From Atopostipes sp043425375 (lineage in GTDB: Bacteria > Bacillota > Bacilli > Lactobacillales > Carnobacteriaceae_A), in assembly GCA_043425375.1 (NCBI GenBank), contig JBHWQC010000098.1, forward strand, positions 1 through 16,209: a DNA stretch of 16,209 bases. Reading direction: 5' to 3'. Positions 12,848-16,209 of the stretch are shown here, one piece after another. Made by a program: the position numbers and the translations under genes. The notes beneath the pieces were generated by a model. That model worked only from the letters and a program-made list of their open reading frames with translations. It was not told the origin of the DNA and made no database searches. Every line of letters begins with the position of its first letter. The stretch's first letter is position 1.

Positions 12848-15800
12848 ATGTCAGGCCTGCTTGATTACTTAAAAAATCAAAAATCCTTTAAGCAAATTCT
12901 CGCTGACATCTTTGATGATGCAGCGCAGCTTGTGACAGGAATTGCCGAATCGGCCAGAGCCTCTCTGATTGCAGCGATTGCAGACGAGAAAGCTTGTCCA
13001 ACGGTTGTCTTTACTTCGAATTTGCACCAAGCGAACTTATTATTTAATGACTTACAAGAATTCTATCCAAAAGAAAATATTTATGTGTATAACGTGAATG
13101 ATATGATTCATACGCAGTTGTCGATTGCTTCACCCGAAGAACAAGCCGAACGAATTGAAACATTGGAATTTTTAATTTCTAAAAAACCAGGGATTATTTT
13201 AATCCCAGTCGCCGGAGCTCGTCGATTATTGCCGCCAAAATCCGCCTATCAAAAAGCCCATCTGCAGATTGAGTTAGAAAGTGATGTGGAACTTGAAGCA
13301 CTCACAAAGCAACTGGTCAGTATTGGCTACGTGCGGGAGCAGATTGTCGCTAAACCGGGTGAATTCAGTATCCGCGGGGGAATTATCGATGTCTATCCGC
13401 TGACTGAAAAATACCCCGTTCGAATTGAATTGTTTGATATCGAAGTGGATTCGATCCGTTCCTTTAATGCGGATACGCAGCGTTCGATTGAACAGCTGGA
13501 AGAAATTAAAATCCCGCCTGTTACAGAAGCCATTTTACCGGGTGAAATGTGGGCAGGCGCTACAGAACGGATAAAAGCCGCTTATGAAAAAACGAATGCG
13601 CGCCTTACAGAAGATGAAGAGAAAGAATTATTAGCCCAAAACCTAATGCCGGCAATAGAAGCATTAGAGAATGAAACGTGGCATGAGAGTTTTGCTTTTT
13701 ATACGCACTTTCTATATGAAGAGACGCATTCAATTATTGATTACATCCCTAAAGAAGCCATGATTCTTTACGATGAATACCCGCGTATTTTAGAAAGCCA
13801 ACAAAAACTTGAGGAAGAAGAACTTGCCTGGATTGAAAACCAAAAAAGGCACCAGCGTTTACTAGAAGACCAGGTATTTAGTCAGAATTTTTCAGAAAAC
13901 CAGCGCAAGCTAAAACAACCGCGTCTGTATTTCTCCTTATTTCAAAAAGGCATGGGGAGTCTGCGTCTATCTGCGATTCACCATTTCCATTACCGCGAAA
14001 TGCAAAAATTCTTTGATCAGATGCCGCTGATTCAAACAGAAGTCGCGGGCTGGTCGAAGAAAGGCTACACCGTGCTTGTAATGACGGAAAATGAAGAGCG
14101 GGCGACTCAAGTGCAAAAAACCTTTAAAGATTTTCAAATGGAAGCACCTGTTTTAGATGAACAGGAAGCGATTCAAGAAGGCAAACTGCAAATCTTACCT
14201 TATTCCGTGCAGACAGGCTTTGAGTTGATTGAAGAAAAGATCGCTGTGTTAACAGAGCGGGATATGTTTAATCGGCAGCCGAAAAAACGTCGTCGTCAAT
14301 TAAACATTACCAACGCGGAACGCATTAAAAATTATAACGAACTAAATCCCGGCGACTATGTGGTGCACGAAAGCCACGGCATCGGAAAATATGTCGGTAT
14401 GGAAACTTTAGAAATTAAGGGAGTCCATCAAGACTATTTATCGATTCAGTACCAGAAAAATGACCGTGTCTTAATTCCGGTGACGCAATTAAATCTGATT
14501 CAAAAGTATGTCTCGGCAGAAGGCAAAGAGCCGCGCATCCATAAGTTAGGGGGGACCACGTGGGCGAAAACCAAGTCGCGGGTTCAAAAACAAGTGGAAG
14601 ATATCGCAGATGAATTGATTGAACTCTATGCAGAACGTGAAAGCCGTGAAGGGTTTGCCTTCTCAAAAACCGATAGCTATTACCGTGAATTCGAAGAAGC
14701 TTTCCCTTACACCGAAACACCCGATCAGGAGCGTTCGATTAAAGAAGTCAATAAAGATATGGAAAAAAGCAAGCCGATGGACCGCTTAGTGGTGGGAGAT
14801 GTTGGCTACGGCAAGACGGAAGTGGCCATGCGAGCAGCTTTCAAAGCGGTGCAAGACGGGAAACAAGTGGCCTTTTTAGTGCCGACAACTGTTCTGGCGC
14901 AACAGCATTACGAATCCTTTATTGAGCGATTTAATGATTTTCCAGTAAAAGTGGAGATGCTGAGTCGTTTCCGCACGAAAAAACAAACCGATGAGATTAA
15001 AGCCGGCCTACGTAAAGGGCAAATTGATATTATTATCGGCACCCACCGCCTTTTGTCCAATGATTTAAAGTTTCAAGATCTGGGGCTGTTAGTGGTGGAT
15101 GAGGAGCAGCGTTTTGGGGTGAAACACAAAGAGCGCATCAAACAGCTGAAAAAAGATGTGGATGTGCTGACATTAACCGCTACTCCGATTCCAAGAACCT
15201 TGCATATGTCTCTAGTCGGAGCGCGTGATTTATCGGTCATTGAAACACCGCCGGCAAACCGCTACCCGGTACAGACCTATGTGCTTGAAATGGACGGCTT
15301 GGTCATCCGTGAAGCGATTGAACGTGAACTCGCTCGAGGCGGGCAGGTCTTTTTCCTGCACAACCGCATCGAAACCATTGAAAAACGAGTGCAAGATATT
15401 CAAAATCTGGTACCTGATGCCAAAATCACTTATATCCACGGTCGCTTAACACAGACGCAATTGGAAAATGTCTTGTATGACTTTATTCAAGGCGAATATG
15501 ATATTTTAGTGACGACGACCATTATTGAAACAGGGGTCGATATGCCCAATGTCAACACCTTGCTTGTTGAAGATGCCGATCGGATGGGTCTTTCTCAACT
15601 CTACCAATTGCGCGGCCGGGTGGGTCGAAGCAATCGAGTGGCGTATGCGTATTTTATGCATGAACCGAATAAAATCTTAAGTGAAGAAAGTGAAAAACGC
15701 CTGCAAGCGATTAAGGATTTCACGGAGTTAGGCAGCGGCTTTAAAATTGCGATGCGCGACTTATCCATCCGCGGTGCCGGAAATCTGCTCGGCCAGCAGC

Positions 15801-16209
15801 AAAGCGGCTTCATCGATTCCGTTGGTTTTGATCTATACTCGCAAATGCTTGAAGATGCCATCGCGCGCAAACAAGGCGGACCAAAAGCCGAGAAAACGCT
15901 GGTTGAAATTGATGTGGATGTCGATGCCTATATTCCCAGTGATTATGTCTCCGATGAACGACAAAAGATTGAATTGTATAAACGCATTCGCGCCCTTGCG
16001 AGTGAGGAAGAATTTGTGGAACTGCAAGATGAGTTTATCGACCGTTTTGGCGATTTCCCGCAAGAGGTGGATGATTTACTCGTCATTGGCTTAATCAAAC
16101 ACTACAGTGAATCGGCTTTAATCGAAACCATCAAGCAGCAAGCGAACTCGATTGATGTGACCTTCTCTGAGAAAGGAACCCGCAAATGGCCGGCTCAAGA
16201 AATCTTCCG
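12848..16209 (+). CDS. mfd: Transcription-repair coupling factor Mfd (3' end cut off by window)
   Basis: Mfd is an ATP-driven DNA translocase that removes RNA polymerase stalled at lesions and recruits UvrA for nucleotide excision repair. The frame is open for 1120 codons and runs off the window; full-length Mfd is about 1150-1180 residues, so most of the protein is here. Domains in order: a UvrB-like N-terminal module (residues 1 to about 350, with KPGEFSIRGGIIDVYP), the RNA-polymerase-interacting CarD-like domain near 500-570 (LNPGDYVVHESHGIGKYVG), then the RecG-like helicase with Walker A GDVGYGKT at 650-657, the DEEQ box at 751-754, TATPIPRTL (motif III), and QLRGRVGRS (motif VI), then the start of the D7 domain. 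The ATG at 12848 follows AAAGGAG by 10 bases. No frameshift is seen. Confidence 0.97.
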   Translation, partial: MSGLLDYLKNQKSFKQILADIFDDAAQLVTGIAESARASLIAAIADEKACPTVVFTSNLHQANLLFNDLQEFYPKENIYVYNVNDMIHTQLSIASPEEQAERIETLEFLISKKPGIILIPVAGARRLLPPKSAYQKAHLQIELESDVELEALTKQLVSIGYVREQIVAKPGEFSIRGGIIDVYPLTEKYPVRIELFDIEVDSIRSFNADTQRSIEQLEEIKIPPVTEAILPGEMWAGATERIKAAYEKTNARLTEDEEKELLAQNLMPAIEALENETWHESFAFYTHFLYEETHSIIDYIPKEAMILYDEYPRILESQQKLEEEELAWIENQKRHQRLLEDQVFSQNFSENQRKLKQPRLYFSLFQKGMGSLRLSAIHHFHYREMQKFFDQMPLIQTEVAGWSKKGYTVLVMTENEERATQVQKTFKDFQMEAPVLDEQEAIQEGKLQILPYSVQTGFELIEEKIAVLTERDMFNRQPKKRRRQLNITNAERIKNYNELNPGDYVVHESHGIGKYVGMETLEIKGVHQDYLSIQYQKNDRVLIPVTQLNLIQKYVSAEGKEPRIHKLGGTTWAKTKSRVQKQVEDIADELIELYAERESREGFAFSKTDSYYREFEEAFPYTETPDQERSIKEVNKDMEKSKPMDRLVVGDVGYGKTEVAMRAAFKAVQDGKQVAFLVPTTVLAQQHYESFIERFNDFPVKVEMLSRFRTKKQTDEIKAGLRKGQIDIIIGTHRLLSNDLKFQDLGLLVVDEEQRFGVKHKERIKQLKKDVDVLTLTATPIPRTLHMSLVGARDLSVIETPPANRYPVQTYVLEMDGLVIREAIERELARGGQVFFLHNRIETIEKRVQDIQNLVPDAKITYIHGRLTQTQLENVLYDFIQGEYDILVTTTIIETGVDMPNVNTLLVEDADRMGLSQLYQLRGRVGRSNRVAYAYFMHEPNKILSEESEKRLQAIKDFTELGSGFKIAMRDLSIRGAGNLLGQQQSGFIDSVGFDLYSQMLEDAIARKQGGPKAEKTLVEIDVDVDAYIPSDYVSDERQKIELYKRIRALASEEEFVELQDEFIDRFGDFPQEVDDLLVIGLIKHYSESALIETIKQQANSIDVTFSEKGTRKWPAQEIF

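Noticed and set aside
1..16209. CRISPR array, tRNA, rRNA or prophage remnants
   Set aside because: No regularly spaced repeats, no tRNA cloverleaf with conserved TTCGA arm, no rRNA signature and no phage-type genes were found on reading both strands.

Overview
The window is about 16.2 kb of low-GC Firmicute chromosome, most likely from the Lactobacillales (Carnobacteriaceae/Enterococcaceae type). The evidence is AT-rich coding sequence, strong AGGAGG ribosome binding sites, a complete citrate-lyase gene set arranged as in lactic acid bacteria, CcpA-type cre boxes, a LytS/LytR pair closely resembling the staphylococcal and enterococcal proteins, and the pth-mfd order typical of Bacilli. Genus cannot be fixed from this sequence alone. 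Nothing here looks like a phage, a transposon or a CRISPR array.

Left third (1-6077), citrate fermentation. On the minus strand citC-citD-citE-citF-citX form a tight operon. citX runs off the left edge, so oxaloacetate decarboxylase and citrate transporter genes may lie beyond it. A GntR/FCD-type regulator (CitO-like) and citG are transcribed divergently. Together these genes encode the three subunits of citrate lyase (CitD carrier, CitE lyase, CitF transferase) and the three proteins that make it active: CitG builds the prosthetic-group precursor, CitX attaches it and CitC acetylates it. The 272-bp divergent spacer holds two well-formed promoters facing away from each other. Similar GTGAAAGYGTTT boxes overlap the citC start region and the gntR -35 element.

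Middle (6078-10755), pyruvate or carbon-starvation sensing and transport. After the citG terminator comes a structured AT-rich spacer, then a LytS-type sensor kinase and a LytTR response regulator, then a CstA-family transporter. Upstream of cstA there is an exact 9-bp direct repeat with a 12-bp gap, the geometry bound by LytTR regulators. A near-consensus cre box lies between the -10 element and the start codon. LytS/LytTR systems sense pyruvate in B. subtilis and E. coli, and the E. coli BtsSR system controls a CstA-family pyruvate importer, so this set is best read as a catabolite-repressed pyruvate-responsive module. Since citrate lyase feeds the oxaloacetate/pyruvate pool, its position beside the cit genes makes sense. 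Downstream of cstA lies a candidate small RNA (about 10559-10667) with a compound hairpin, two unpaired copies of UCCCCAAC and a strong terminator.

Right (10756-16209), housekeeping. A CoA-pyrophosphatase-like NUDIX hydrolase is followed by a very acidic lipoprotein of unknown function with its own terminator, then pth (peptidyl-tRNA hydrolase), whose leader contains a terminator-like GNRA hairpin, and mfd (transcription-repair coupling factor), which runs off the right edge after about 1120 codons. There is no gene-free stretch over 300 bases. The two largest gaps (6078-6372 and 10477-10755) are described in the feature list.
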